The notes under the pieces: generated by a model
What the model saw: only the letters and a program-made list of their open reading frames with translations
Told to the model about the DNA's origin: nothing
The model's database searches: none
Source of the DNA: CAZXIC01 sp964640195
GTDB taxonomy: Archaea > Iainarchaeota > Iainarchaeia > Iainarchaeales > GCA-2688035
Assembly: GCA_964640195.1 (NCBI GenBank)
Contig: CAZXIC010000005.1
Span: 1 to 64,000 of the forward strand
Direction of reading: 5' to 3'
Length of the DNA stretch: 64,000 nucleotides
Program-made: the position numbers and the translations under genes
Shown: positions 40,146-48,223 of the stretch, one piece after another
Numbering within the stretch: position 1 is the first letter of the stretch
Layout: each line of letters starts with the position of its first letter

Positions 40146-40177
40146 ACTTTCCTGCTTGCAGAGGCAGGAAAGTTTTT
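40146..40177 (+). terminator. 10-bp hairpin plus T-run
   Basis: ACTTTCCTGC (40146-40155) pairs perfectly with GCAGGAAAGT (40164-40173) across an 8-nt loop, and is followed by TTTTTATAG. It sits 63 nt after the exonuclease-like gene. The T-run overlaps a TATA-like sequence for the next gene. Confidence 0.55.
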
Positions 40178-40205
40178 ATAGTGCTGTGAGTGTTAGTACC
40201 TTATC

Positions 40206-40814
40206 ATGTCAAAATGGAAATCTAGGAAAAAGAAAGAGAAGAAGAGATTAGCAAAAAATAAGTTAGTTCCAATGAATATTGTAAGAAGATGCCTTTACAT
40301 CATAGAAAATCTAAGAACTATTTATCTAGATACCGCAATTTTGGGCTATAAAACAGACGCTGACAGAGAGCAGAGAAGTGGAAAAAGTTTGCTATGGTTT
40401 GTAAAAAGACACAATCGTACAACATTCATCTCGTTTGTTGATGTTTATGAAATAAGGCCAATTTTTAGAATTAGAAAAGGAAAAGAGAGTTTAAAAAAGA
40501 AGATTATTGATGCAACAGAAGAATTCTCCCCAAAAGTTATTATGGAAAAAGAAACCTTGGAGACATTAAGAAAAAATAGAGATTTTCTGGACTTCCTCTT
40601 GAAGCTTGGAATTGAAGATGCTGACGCAGCTCATTTTACTATCGCTTTATTTAAGAAAATAGATTTGTTTGTAAGCTTTAACAAAAGAATATTTAAAAAT
40701 AAAAAAACCAGAATCTTGAGGGAGGTAATGCGAAGAAGACTAAAAATGCCAGTAGTGTGGTGTATAGAAGATATAGAGTCAAATCTTGAAGAAATGAAGA
40801 AGCATAATTTTTGA
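40206..40814 (+). CDS. PIN-domain protein (VapC-like nuclease)
   Basis: A 202-residue protein. After a very basic N terminus (SKWKSRKKKEKKRLAKNK), a PIN pattern follows: TIYLDTAILGYKT (Asp42), FISFVDVYEIRPI (acidic), LGIEDADAAHFTIALF and DLFVSFNKRIFKN. The last position is usually a D in 'T.D..F' and is Asn here. PIN proteins are RNases, often toxins. A small gene on the opposite strand ends 6 nt away. The AT-rich composition matches the island. Confidence 0.7.
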   Translation: MSKWKSRKKKEKKRLAKNKLVPMNIVRRCLYIIENLRTIYLDTAILGYKTDADREQRSGKSLLWFVKRHNRTTFISFVDVYEIRPIFRIRKGKESLKKKIIDATEEFSPKVIMEKETLETLRKNRDFLDFLLKLGIEDADAAHFTIALFKKIDLFVSFNKRIFKNKKTRILREVMRRRLKMPVVWCIEDIESNLEEMKKHNF

Positions 40815-40819
40815 AACGG

Positions 40820-41029
40820 CTATTTGCTTAAATCTCGATAGAGGCCTATTTTACTAAACTCTCTTCTTAGCTTTCTAAAATATTTTGTAGCCCCTTCGTG
40901 AGAATAGATTTCCATCATCTTTGGGGCAGTAGCTATCTCAATCAGTTCTTTACTGTGCCCATTTGGCCCTATCCTAGGGTTATTAAAAAGCCGCATATAG
41001 TCAATGCCAGTATTCTTGACCTTGCTCAT
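40820..41029 (-). CDS. Small hypothetical protein of the AT-rich island
   Basis: A 69-residue basic protein (MSKVKNTGIDYMRLFNNPRI, HEGATKYFRKLRREFSKIG) that I cannot assign. It converges with the PIN gene. Antitoxin function is possible, but convergent orientation is unusual for a toxin-antitoxin pair. An upstream in-frame Met adds 3 residues. Confidence 0.45.
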   Translation of the reverse strand: MSKVKNTGIDYMRLFNNPRIGPNGHSKELIEIATAPKMMEIYSHEGATKYFRKLRREFSKIGLYRDLSK

Positions 41030-41144
41030 CTTTCTCACTAAATAATTATCATTTAGGAATCTTTTTAAACTGGCATCAATTTAAGACAGCATAATAAGAA
41101 TTTTTGAACTATAAAAATTTATGCGTTGTCTACATAATTCCTGA

Positions 41145-41194
41145 TTTTATGTGCAACTCATTACCTTTTATGTGCAGGATTGATTTTATGTGCA
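41145..41194 (+). repeat. Three iteron-like repeats TTTTATGTGCA
   Basis: Exact 11-bp copies lie at 41145-41155, 41166-41176 and 41184-41194, 21 and 18 nt apart (about two helical turns). Two are extended to GATTTTATGTGCAA. They sit at the right end of the AT-rich island, upstream of tbp, like binding sites for a regulator or replication protein. Confidence 0.6.
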
Positions 41195-41199
41195 AACCC

Positions 41200-41211
41200 C
41201 CCGCGCTTCGG
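41200..41211 (+). repeat. 12-bp boundary repeat, right copy
   Basis: Exact match to 39331-39342. Base composition returns to the chromosomal norm directly after it. Confidence 0.35.
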
Positions 41212-41310
41212 GCTAAAACTCCCCTTTTTTAAATGTTTGCGAAGCCTTTTTATATAGGGTTTTTAAAGCCCTTTTTAATGCCTTGAAAACAACCGGGGAG
41301 TTGATGCCTT

Positions 41311-41910
41311 GTGCGCTACACCATCGTGAACCTTGTTGCCTCAGCGAACCTGAACGCAACGCTTGACCTGTACAACCTTGCGATAACGATTCCGAACATT
41401 GAGTATGAACCAGAGCAGTTTCCTGGCGCAATCCTGAAGCTGAAGGAGCCCAAAGTTTCAATGCTGCTGTTCAAGAACGGGAAAGTGATTTGCAGCGGCG
41501 CGAGCAGCGAGAGGGAAATCAGCCTTGCGATAAGGAAGGCAAGCAAGCTGATTCACGAGATACAGAAAAAGGTGAAGGTGCAGAAAAGGGTAAAGTACAA
41601 CGTCGTTAACCTTGTTGCAACCGCTAACCTGAACCAGATGCTCGACCTGTTCCAGATTGCCCTGAAGCTTGACAACGTTGAATATGAGCCGGAGCAGTTT
41701 CCCGGCGCAATCCTCAGAATCAGCGAGCCAAAGCTTACCTTGCTCTTGTTCAAGAACGGCAAAATGATTTGCGCCGGCGCAAAGAGGGAATCGCTGTTGA
41801 AAAGGGGCCTCAAGGTTGCGGCAGAGCTGATTGTCGGAAAACGGAGGAAAAAAGCTGCAAAAAAGCAGGGCAAGGCAGGGAAGAAGAAGGCAAAAGGAAA
41901 AAGAAAGTAG
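41311..41910 (+). CDS. tbp: TATA-box binding protein
   Basis: Recognises promoter TATA boxes and recruits TFB. The 199-residue protein consists of two direct repeats (about 1-91 and 94-184), each with NLVA(S/T)ANLN, YEPEQFPGAIL, EPK(V/L)..LLFKNGK(V/M)IC(S/A)GA. The usual FPGLxYR element reads FPGAIL in both repeats. Instead of the acidic tail of many archaeal TBPs it ends in a 25-residue Lys-rich tail. Start GTG 41311 with GGGGAG upstream. A TATA-like TTTTTATATAGGG lies at about 41246. Confidence 0.94.
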   Translation: MRYTIVNLVASANLNATLDLYNLAITIPNIEYEPEQFPGAILKLKEPKVSMLLFKNGKVICSGASSEREISLAIRKASKLIHEIQKKVKVQKRVKYNVVNLVATANLNQMLDLFQIALKLDNVEYEPEQFPGAILRISEPKLTLLLFKNGKMICAGAKRESLLKRGLKVAAELIVGKRRKKAAKKQGKAGKKKAKGKRK

Positions 41911-41956
41911 GGGAAAAACAAGCCTTCCGGGAACCGCAAAAACGCAGGAAAGCAAG

Positions 41957-41966
41957 CTTTTTAAAG
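41957..41966 (+). promoter_or_regulatory. TATA box of 5S rRNA
   Basis: CTTTTTAAAG is centred 27 nt before the first base of the 5S rRNA, the expected archaeal spacing, so 5S is transcribed on its own rather than in an rrn operon. Confidence 0.6.
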
Positions 41967-41987
41967 TAGTGCAAACCAATTATATTT

Positions 41988-42105
41988 GATTAGCGGCCAT
42001 GCCGCAGGGGAAACACCTGGACTCATTCCGAACCCAGAAGTTAAGCCCTGCAGGGAAAAGGTTCGCGCTGAGCTGCTGCTTGGAGCGGTCTAGACGCTGC
42101 TAATC
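41988..42105 (+). rRNA. rrf: 5S ribosomal RNA
   Basis: About 118 nt with the conserved core CACCTGGACTCATTCCGAA followed by CCCAGAAGTTAAGC. Terminal helix I pairs GATTAGCGGC with GCTGCTAATC. The gene is solitary, downstream of tbp, with its own TATA box. Its last 13 nt plus four downstream nt recur 725 bp further on. Confidence 0.95.
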
Positions 42106-42109
42106 ATTA
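42093..42109 (+). repeat. 17-bp direct repeat at the 5S rRNA 3' end (left copy)
   Basis: GACGCTGCTAATCATTA spans the 3' end of 5S and recurs exactly at 42818-42834. This resembles the attL/attR arrangement of an element that integrated into an RNA gene while keeping the gene intact. Confidence 0.6.
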
Positions 42110-42132
42110 AACTAATAGAAGGCCTTTAATCG

Positions 42133-42669
42133 CTATTTTTTCCAGCGAATTTTTTCAACTTCTTCTTCTCCAATCGAGATTGTTTCATTGCAAACTTGGT
42201 TTAAATGAAATGACTTTGTTTTTGGAAAGCAAACGTTTACGATTTTCTTTCCAAAGTCTTGTGCGGCTTTGATTGCTGGCACAAAGTCTGCATCGCCTGA
42301 AACAATAATGCCTCTGTCATAGAGACTCGAATAGGCATGCGTTACGATGTCAACTGCCATTCTGACATCAACACCTTTCTCAACTGGCGGCCCTTTTGAC
42401 CTTTTTTCAAGCCTACCTAACTTTACCTCAAATTTTGGAATCTTCGAAAGCGCGGAGAAAAACTTTTGCTGGTTCTGGTAAGCTTTTGGGTCTACTTTCT
42501 GATTCAAGGGCGCATTGTAATAGTAGACTTGAACAAGCCTGTGCTGACCAGCAAGAAAATAAACAAATTTCTCAAAGTCAAGTTTCGCTTTGCCAAAATT
42601 CTTAAGTAGGTCATGATAGAGATTGCTCCCATCAATAAAAACAATTACTTTCTCTTTCTTAAAGCGCAT
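42133..42669 (-). CDS. NYN/LabA-like PIN-fold ribonuclease
   Basis: A 178-residue NYN-domain protein. Acidic motifs are FIDGSNLY (Asp13), KGVDVRMAVDIV (Asp101, Asp107) and VSGDADFVPAI (Asp126, Asp128), the full set expected for a metal-dependent RNase. ATG 42669 is used, and the longer frame passes through hairpin repeats upstream. It is the only gene between the two 17-bp copies of the 5S end, and its DNA is AT-richer than its surroundings. Homologues act in RNA decay or RNA-based defence. Confidence 0.85.
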   Translation of the reverse strand: MRFKKEKVIVFIDGSNLYHDLLKNFGKAKLDFEKFVYFLAGQHRLVQVYYYNAPLNQKVDPKAYQNQQKFFSALSKIPKFEVKLGRLEKRSKGPPVEKGVDVRMAVDIVTHAYSSLYDRGIIVSGDADFVPAIKAAQDFGKKIVNVCFPKTKSFHLNQVCNETISIGEEEVEKIRWKK

Positions 42670-42685
42670 GAACAAAACCAGAAAC

Positions 42686-42769
42686 AAGGGATTGCAATTG
42701 CAATCCCTTGGAGATAATAAACCTGCCGTTGCCAAAGCAAAGGCAGGGAGATAATACAATAATATTGTA
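42686..42769 (-). repeat. Three palindromes and a duplicated 10-mer upstream of the NYN gene
   Basis: 42686-42709 is a perfect 24-nt palindrome. 42723-42746 is a hairpin with CTGCC/GGCAG arms. 42755-42769 is the palindrome TACAATA-A-TATTGTA. The 10-mer GGAGATAATA occurs at 42710-42719 and 42747-42756, once beside each of the first two hairpins, so a 'TATTATCTCC + hairpin' module appears twice on the minus strand before the start codon. They may be operators or RNA cleavage/binding sites. Confidence 0.65.
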
Positions 42770-42817
42770 ATTAGCAGAAGTTAATAAAGTTAACTTATAC
42801 ATAAAATGTGAATGCCG

Positions 42818-42834
42818 GACGCTGCTAATCATTA
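42818..42834 (+). repeat. 17-bp direct repeat of the 5S rRNA 3' end (right copy)
   Basis: Exact second copy of 42093-42109, with no 5S sequence before it. It delimits a 725-bp unit with the NYN gene. Confidence 0.6.
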
Positions 42835-42956
42835 TTTAATGCAACTGCCGTAATCACCCTTGTTTTTGCAGTTTGCGCCGTTTTTCGCAGCAGCCCCTCC
42901 CTTTTGCCCTTATTTATTAGTTTTATATATAATACTATAAAAGAGAGGACGGGAAA

Positions 42957-43259
42957 TTAGGGCTGTTGAAAAACATCTGGTACAACATAGTAGACTGTTT
43001 TGATGTTTAGGCCTTTCTCCTTCTTAACCAAAGGCCTGTTAATGCCCTTGTTCTGCAAAGGGTTGTAGGTTGCCCGCATCTGCAGCAAACTCAGCTGCTT
43101 CCCGATAGTGTAGACAGAAGAACCAGTTCGCTTGCTCAAAAGCTTCAAGGTCAGCGGACCTGAAGCCAGCTCAAGCATTATTTTCTGCTGCAATGGCGAC
43201 AGATTCGCCAAAACAGTCTCATCCAAGAGAAAGACTTTTTCTTTTGAATGCAAAGGCAA
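42957..43259 (-). CDS. Small winged-helix transcriptional regulator
   Basis: A 100-residue protein with LSPLQQKIMLELASGPLTLKLLSKRTGSSVYTIGKQLSLL, a wHTH pattern, and a C-terminal beta wing (LNIKTVYYVV). No ligand domain, so probably an archaeal promoter-binding regulator. It is divergent from the large secreted-protein gene and could regulate it. A TATA-like element in the shared 288-bp gap is AT-rich and ambiguous. Confidence 0.65.
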   Translation of the reverse strand: MPLHSKEKVFLLDETVLANLSPLQQKIMLELASGPLTLKLLSKRTGSSVYTIGKQLSLLQMRATYNPLQNKGINRPLVKKEKGLNIKTVYYVVPDVFQQP

Positions 43260-43309
43260 GTTTTATTCCCACCAAGAAAGGCAAATTTTTTGACACTTCC
43301 TACAATTAA

Positions 43310-43534
43310 TTAGTTAACTAAAACAATTTAAAGTTAATGTTGTAACCATAAGGGGTTAACTTTTTGATTTTTAGCAAAAAGCCTTTGATTTTATTAAAAA
43401 CCTGCAATTACAGATAGCTTAAACATAATTTTTTCCGATTTTCAAACTTAAACATAATGTTTGACTAAAAGAAAAGATATTTAATAAAGAGTTGCCAGAT
43501 ATTATAGGATAATTTTTCACCGAAGAGTGAAAAG
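43310..43534 (+). promoter_or_regulatory. Regulatory region of the 1482-residue surface protein
   Basis: The 43260-43547 gap holds a perfect palindrome TTAGTTAACTAA (43310-43321), a 12-nt direct repeat CTTAAACATAAT (43418-43429 and 43447-43458), and a hairpin TTTTCAC-CGAAGA-GTGAAAA (43514-43533) just before the GGGGGTAGGG ribosome site. The first two are operator candidates. The hairpin would sit in the 5' leader. Confidence 0.5.
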
Positions 43535-43547
43535 GGGGTAGGGTTAA

Positions 43548-46500
43548 ATGAGCAGGCAAGAGCATAAGCACTTATTTTCAAAAACAACTTCTTGGGGTGA
43601 AGGAATCCTTCCATACGCAAGGCTTCCGCTGCTCTTCCTTATCATGTTCTCACTGGCCGTTTCGGCTTTCGCAGCTCATGACACCGTTGTAACCGTTTCC
43701 CCCGACTACGCACGATGCGGTGACCTCCCACTTGAGTACACAATAAATGTCTACAACAAAGATACTTCAGCAGACAGCGTAAGGGAAGTCAGGATTTATG
43801 ATGATGTTGATGGAGACGGTCAGAGAGACCCTGGAATAGTTGACTTCCAGTGCGGACCAGCACCAACAGGCTGGACTCTTGATGACAGGCTCGCGCTTTA
43901 TAATTATTGCCACTATGAAACAGGGGTTGCTGGCGGGTATATGATTGACCCAGATGAAGACCTTGATTTTAGTTTTTCTGCACAATTGGATGACAGCAGC
44001 CTGGAAGAATGTGGAAACGAATTTAAGATTGCTTCAATTGACGACAAAATTCCAATCGGGGAAGTTGTATTCAAATTCCCGAAGATTTTGGTTGACTGTT
44101 CAGACCCTGTAGTTACAAAAGCAGTCGGAACACCAAAAGTACTTATTAGCGCACCGGGCTGTGATGAAGGCCCGTTCCAGGGAGAGGGCGAGACAGCATG
44201 CGACTGGTGGATTAGACATGGCACAGAGATTGAAACTGAAGCCACTGAATACGACGAATGCGACCTAGGATTAGATTATTGTGAAATAACATACACAGTT
44301 GACGGCGGAGCCCCGATAACGCAGGTTCACGCGGACTTTGAGCCAGAAACCTATGATTGGGATTATGACTGGGACTTTGACGAAGACTCAGTGCACGTTA
44401 TCGAAATAAAATGTACCGACGTTGTAGGAAACAAGACTGTTGTAACAGAAAGTGACAAGGTTGACGACACGCCGCCGGTAACTACAAAGGTTGTCTCAGA
44501 GCCGAAGAAGATTGATAGCGGCGTTGAATGGATTGACTCAGTAACAGAAATAAGCTTAAGCGCGGAAGACAAGGGAGAGACCTGCCACATAGGCGTGGAG
44601 AACACCTTCTATAACATAATACAGGCAGAAGACAGCTACTGCTGGGAACAGTGCGCAGGATGGCAGCCAGGTATCCCGAACAGGGAAGGTGAAGGCTGGA
44701 CACAGTACACCGGCCCAATTAGTGACATTGCAGAATCATGCCACGTAATGGAATATTACAGCGTGGACAAGATTGGAAATATTGAAGACGTGAAGGTAAA
44801 CTGCTTCTTCGTTGACAAGACAGCTCCGGAGCAGATTAAGACTATTGGAGAGCCAAACGTGCCTTGCAGGGACTTGGAATGCGAGGAGTTCGACTACTGG
44901 GTAAGGGACCAGAGCACGCTGCCAGGGACAGAGATAACCTTGGACTGTGACGACAGCTGGAGTGGAAAAGCACCACACCCATCAGGAGATGAGGAAGTTT
45001 GCTACAAGGTTTCATACGACATTCCAGCACCCATGACAGACATAACAGCCAAGTACTGCCCGGAGGCACTGGAAACAGTAACAGACTCAGGGTATGAGGG
45101 CGACTGGTGCTGTATTCCTGCACCGGAAGTGATAGTATTTGCGGAAGACTCGCTGCACAACCTTGAGTACTTCTGCATGGATGCAGTGAACAAGAAGAGC
45201 CCTATAGACCTTGAATACTTCAGGGTTGACTCCCAGCCGCCAATCATAGACAAGACAATGAGCGGCCCGCAGATTGGGGGCTGCCCGCCGGGAGAAGGCG
45301 AGGACTGCTGGATAAAGGACTGGGAGCAGGCAGAAGGAACAACAATCCACATTGAGGCAACTGACGACGACACATATGGTTGCGCGGTTGACGATATCAC
45401 CTGTGAATGGTCGTACAAGCTGGATGGCGAGCCGATGCAGGGAGAAGGCTGCTTGGGACCGTCCTTTGACATAAAGTTCTACGATGAAACACAGCACGAG
45501 CTGTTAGTTAAATGCTGCGACAAGCTTGGCAACTGCGCGGAAGACGTTGAAACATTCTACGTTGACTCAAGCGGCCCAACAGTGGAGAAAGAGTTCATCG
45601 GACCGAAGAAGATTGATGGCAGCGTTGAATGGATTGACAGCGTAACAACGATTGAGCTGACGGCAACAGACCAGCCTGACGCGCCGTGCGCGGTAGGCGA
45701 GGACAAGATATACTATGTAATAACGCCAATGGAAGACGATGCCTGCTGGATGCCGGAAAAGTACTGCTACTCAGGGGAATATATGCCAGGCGCATTCACA
45801 GAATACGCTGGTCCCATCGGGGGCATAGAGGAATCCTGCCACAGGATAGAGTTCTATGCTGTGGACAAGCTCGGAAACATCGGCCCAATGGGAAAGAATT
45901 GCTTCTTTGTTGACAAGACAGCGCCAACAATTACCAAGGACAACGGAGACGCGATTCCTGACACAGGCGAGCCAGCATTCATGACCGAAGACAACCCTGG
46001 GGGGGACTTCAACTGGATTTCAAAGAACATGCCGATAACGTTCACCTGTGAAGACCAGGGAGACCACCCATCAGGAGACGAAGAGCTTTGCTACAAGGTT
46101 TCATACGACTATGTTGAAGTGGAGCCAGGCGCCTATGACTGGGGTTACATTACAGGGGAATACTGCAGCACAGAACTAACTGCAGAGGGCTACTGCTGTA
46201 TGACTGGAACAGCACAAGAGCCATTTGAGTTCTACTTCCAGGAGGACTCAATGCACAACCTTGAGTACTACTGCAGGGACGCGGTGGAGAAATCGAGCGG
46301 TGTCCACGTGCAGTACTACAAGGTTGACACTGAAGGACCGGAAATAACAAAGACACTTAATGAGCCATACTATGGCGAGTGCCCGCCAGAAGACGAGGGC
46401 GATGTATGCTACGTTGACAGCGCAACAACCATCGACGTGGAAACTGAAGACGGCGGTGAAATCTGCGCTGTTGGCGGCGTTGAATGTAGATGGCAGCTGT

Positions 46501-47996
46501 TGGACGTAAGCGGTTACCCAGTTGTAGACTGGACAACTGATATGCCAATAAGCTTCCCGGAAGAATGCCAGCACACTCTTGTAATTGAGTGTGAGGATGC
46601 GCTTGGAAACGTGGAAACAGACACAGAAACATTCTTTGTTGACAAGACGCCTCCAGGAATCTGGAAAGAATACGGAAGCCCGTACTTTGCAGGCAGCGTT
46701 GACGACTGGGAAGCAGAATGGATCAACAAGAACACACTAATCTCCGCAGGCGTCACTGATGACGGCCCGCACCAGTCAGGCATTGCGGCAGTGGAATACA
46801 GGGCCACAATAGTGGACGAGGAGTACTGCAGGAACAGGGACGAAGACGAGATGGTCTGCGAAGATGCTGAAGGAAGCGGAGTCTGGACTGAGGTTGAGGC
46901 AGAGGACTGGGATGAATTTGAGTTCAGCATAACAGAAGAGTCCTGCCACCTGATAGAGATATACGCAGAAGACAACGTGGAAAAGAACAGGACCCACAAG
47001 CAGTGCGTGTTCGTTGACAGCACAGCACCAACGCCGGAGAAGACTGTTGGCGAGCCAAAAACGCCGTGGGACGGAAAGGACTCACAGTTCTATGAACTGG
47101 ATGATTTCTGCAGTATAGCAGGAAACTGCTGGGCAGTGACTTTGCTGACTCCAATTGCTTTGGAGTGCATTGACCCACAACCGCATCCTGTTGATAATGA
47201 AACAGTGTGCTTTTATGTGGAAAGGAATGCAGACAACGAAACAGCAGAATACTGCGAGTTTTACGGCGGAAGCATAAACGATGAGGGGTTCTGCTGTATG
47301 GAGAAGACCACTCCGGAGTTTTACTTCCTCGAAGAGTGCGAGCATAACCTGCAGTATTACTGCGTTGATGCACTGGGGAACATGGGGCCAATAGACGATG
47401 AGAAATTTAAGGTAGCTGGTACAACGTTTGAAATACAGTTGAACAAGAAATGGAACCTTGTTTCAGTTCCATACGTATTGCTCAATGATGACATTGAGGA
47501 AGTGTTAAGCGGAGTAAGCGATAACCTCGATTCAGTGTGGCAGTACGACGCTGTCGCTGACCAATGGTATGTCTATAGACCAGACGACCCGCTTGGAAGC
47601 AACCTTTCAACAATAGAACCAGGCTGGGGTTACTGGATAGCAATGGACGATGCCGACCTGCTTACAATAGGCGGAAGCCTATTCAGCCCGGTAACAACAC
47701 CGCCAGAAAGGGCATTGAAGCACGGCTGGAACCTGATTGGCTATTACGGAGCTGAGGGCCAGGGAGGCTACTACGGACCAGTTGGCAGCGGAAAGATGGC
47801 TAGATGCGCTCTGTTCTCACTAGGGGAATCCTTCACCGACAAGGGCTGGACAGCCCTGTTAACATATTGGGAACCAGACAATCCAGGCCAGTGGAAAGAA
47901 TACAGCTACTACCAAAGCCTAGACCCAGGGGCAGGATACTGGCTTTTTGCCTCGGAAGACAGCATATACAGCTATGTGACTATATGCGGCGGATAG
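43548..47996 (+). CDS. Large secreted acidic repeat protein (putative surface adhesin)
   Basis: 1482 residues. A basic N terminus and hydrophobic segment (about 26-42, LPLLFLIMFSLAVSAFA) form a signal peptide. Then about nine Cys-containing beta-rich repeats of roughly 110-140 residues follow, each closing with a motif like CFFVDKTAP followed by K..G.P (variants VDDTPP, VDSQPP, VDSSGP, VDTEGP, VDSTAP), similar to OmpL47/Ig-like extracellular modules. Residues from about 1288 carry two 'WNL(V/I)...GYW' modules (KKWNLVSVPYVLL...GWGYWIA and HGWNLIGYY...GAGYWLF). No C-terminal membrane anchor or sortase-like motif is seen. Function is inferred as cell-surface contact. Confidence 0.82.
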   Translation: MSRQEHKHLFSKTTSWGEGILPYARLPLLFLIMFSLAVSAFAAHDTVVTVSPDYARCGDLPLEYTINVYNKDTSADSVREVRIYDDVDGDGQRDPGIVDFQCGPAPTGWTLDDRLALYNYCHYETGVAGGYMIDPDEDLDFSFSAQLDDSSLEECGNEFKIASIDDKIPIGEVVFKFPKILVDCSDPVVTKAVGTPKVLISAPGCDEGPFQGEGETACDWWIRHGTEIETEATEYDECDLGLDYCEITYTVDGGAPITQVHADFEPETYDWDYDWDFDEDSVHVIEIKCTDVVGNKTVVTESDKVDDTPPVTTKVVSEPKKIDSGVEWIDSVTEISLSAEDKGETCHIGVENTFYNIIQAEDSYCWEQCAGWQPGIPNREGEGWTQYTGPISDIAESCHVMEYYSVDKIGNIEDVKVNCFFVDKTAPEQIKTIGEPNVPCRDLECEEFDYWVRDQSTLPGTEITLDCDDSWSGKAPHPSGDEEVCYKVSYDIPAPMTDITAKYCPEALETVTDSGYEGDWCCIPAPEVIVFAEDSLHNLEYFCMDAVNKKSPIDLEYFRVDSQPPIIDKTMSGPQIGGCPPGEGEDCWIKDWEQAEGTTIHIEATDDDTYGCAVDDITCEWSYKLDGEPMQGEGCLGPSFDIKFYDETQHELLVKCCDKLGNCAEDVETFYVDSSGPTVEKEFIGPKKIDGSVEWIDSVTTIELTATDQPDAPCAVGEDKIYYVITPMEDDACWMPEKYCYSGEYMPGAFTEYAGPIGGIEESCHRIEFYAVDKLGNIGPMGKNCFFVDKTAPTITKDNGDAIPDTGEPAFMTEDNPGGDFNWISKNMPITFTCEDQGDHPSGDEELCYKVSYDYVEVEPGAYDWGYITGEYCSTELTAEGYCCMTGTAQEPFEFYFQEDSMHNLEYYCRDAVEKSSGVHVQYYKVDTEGPEITKTLNEPYYGECPPEDEGDVCYVDSATTIDVETEDGGEICAVGGVECRWQLLDVSGYPVVDWTTDMPISFPEECQHTLVIECEDALGNVETDTETFFVDKTPPGIWKEYGSPYFAGSVDDWEAEWINKNTLISAGVTDDGPHQSGIAAVEYRATIVDEEYCRNRDEDEMVCEDAEGSGVWTEVEAEDWDEFEFSITEESCHLIEIYAEDNVEKNRTHKQCVFVDSTAPTPEKTVGEPKTPWDGKDSQFYELDDFCSIAGNCWAVTLLTPIALECIDPQPHPVDNETVCFYVERNADNETAEYCEFYGGSINDEGFCCMEKTTPEFYFLEECEHNLQYYCVDALGNMGPIDDEKFKVAGTTFEIQLNKKWNLVSVPYVLLNDDIEEVLSGVSDNLDSVWQYDAVADQWYVYRPDDPLGSNLSTIEPGWGYWIAMDDADLLTIGGSLFSPVTTPPERALKHGWNLIGYYGAEGQGGYYGPVGSGKMARCALFSLGESFTDKGWTALLTYWEPDNPGQWKEYSYYQSLDPGAGYWLFASEDSIYSYVTICGG
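47921..47970 (+). repeat. 50-bp direct repeat, copy inside the surface-protein gene
   Basis: The 50 bases encoding the end of the last 'GYW' module recur exactly at 48084-48133 in the intergenic region. Confidence 0.9.
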
Positions 47997-48083
47997 TGTA
48001 AATTCCGCCAATTTTTTATTTTTTAGTTTTTCTTCCAGTGGGGTGAGGCAGTGACATTTTTTGAAAACAGTGGTATGACTGCA

Positions 48084-48133
48084 AGACCCAGGGGCAGGAT
48101 ACTGGCTTTTTGCCTCGGAAGACAGCATATACA
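48084..48133 (+). pseudogene. 50-bp duplicated 3' fragment of the surface-protein gene
   Basis: Identical to 47921-47970 and followed by a stop (ACTAATAC context), but with no open frame leading into it. It is a remnant of a tandem duplication, a decayed paralogue, or a recombination scar. Exact identity implies a recent event or an assembly repeat. Confidence 0.6.
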
Positions 48134-48223
48134 ACTAATACAACAGGGCGTTAGGCAATAGAACCAGAAAAAAGGAAAGCATTTAAATATATTTTCATTT
48201 ATTAACTATATAAAGTGGGGAAA

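Noticed and set aside
40820..41029. Antitoxin partner of the PIN protein
   Set aside because: Convergent orientation, no recognisable antitoxin fold; kept only as a hypothetical protein.
41145..41194. CRISPR array
   Set aside because: Repeats are only 11 bp with 7-10-nt spacers and three copies, far from CRISPR dimensions; no cas gene is present. No other CRISPR-like array was seen in the window.
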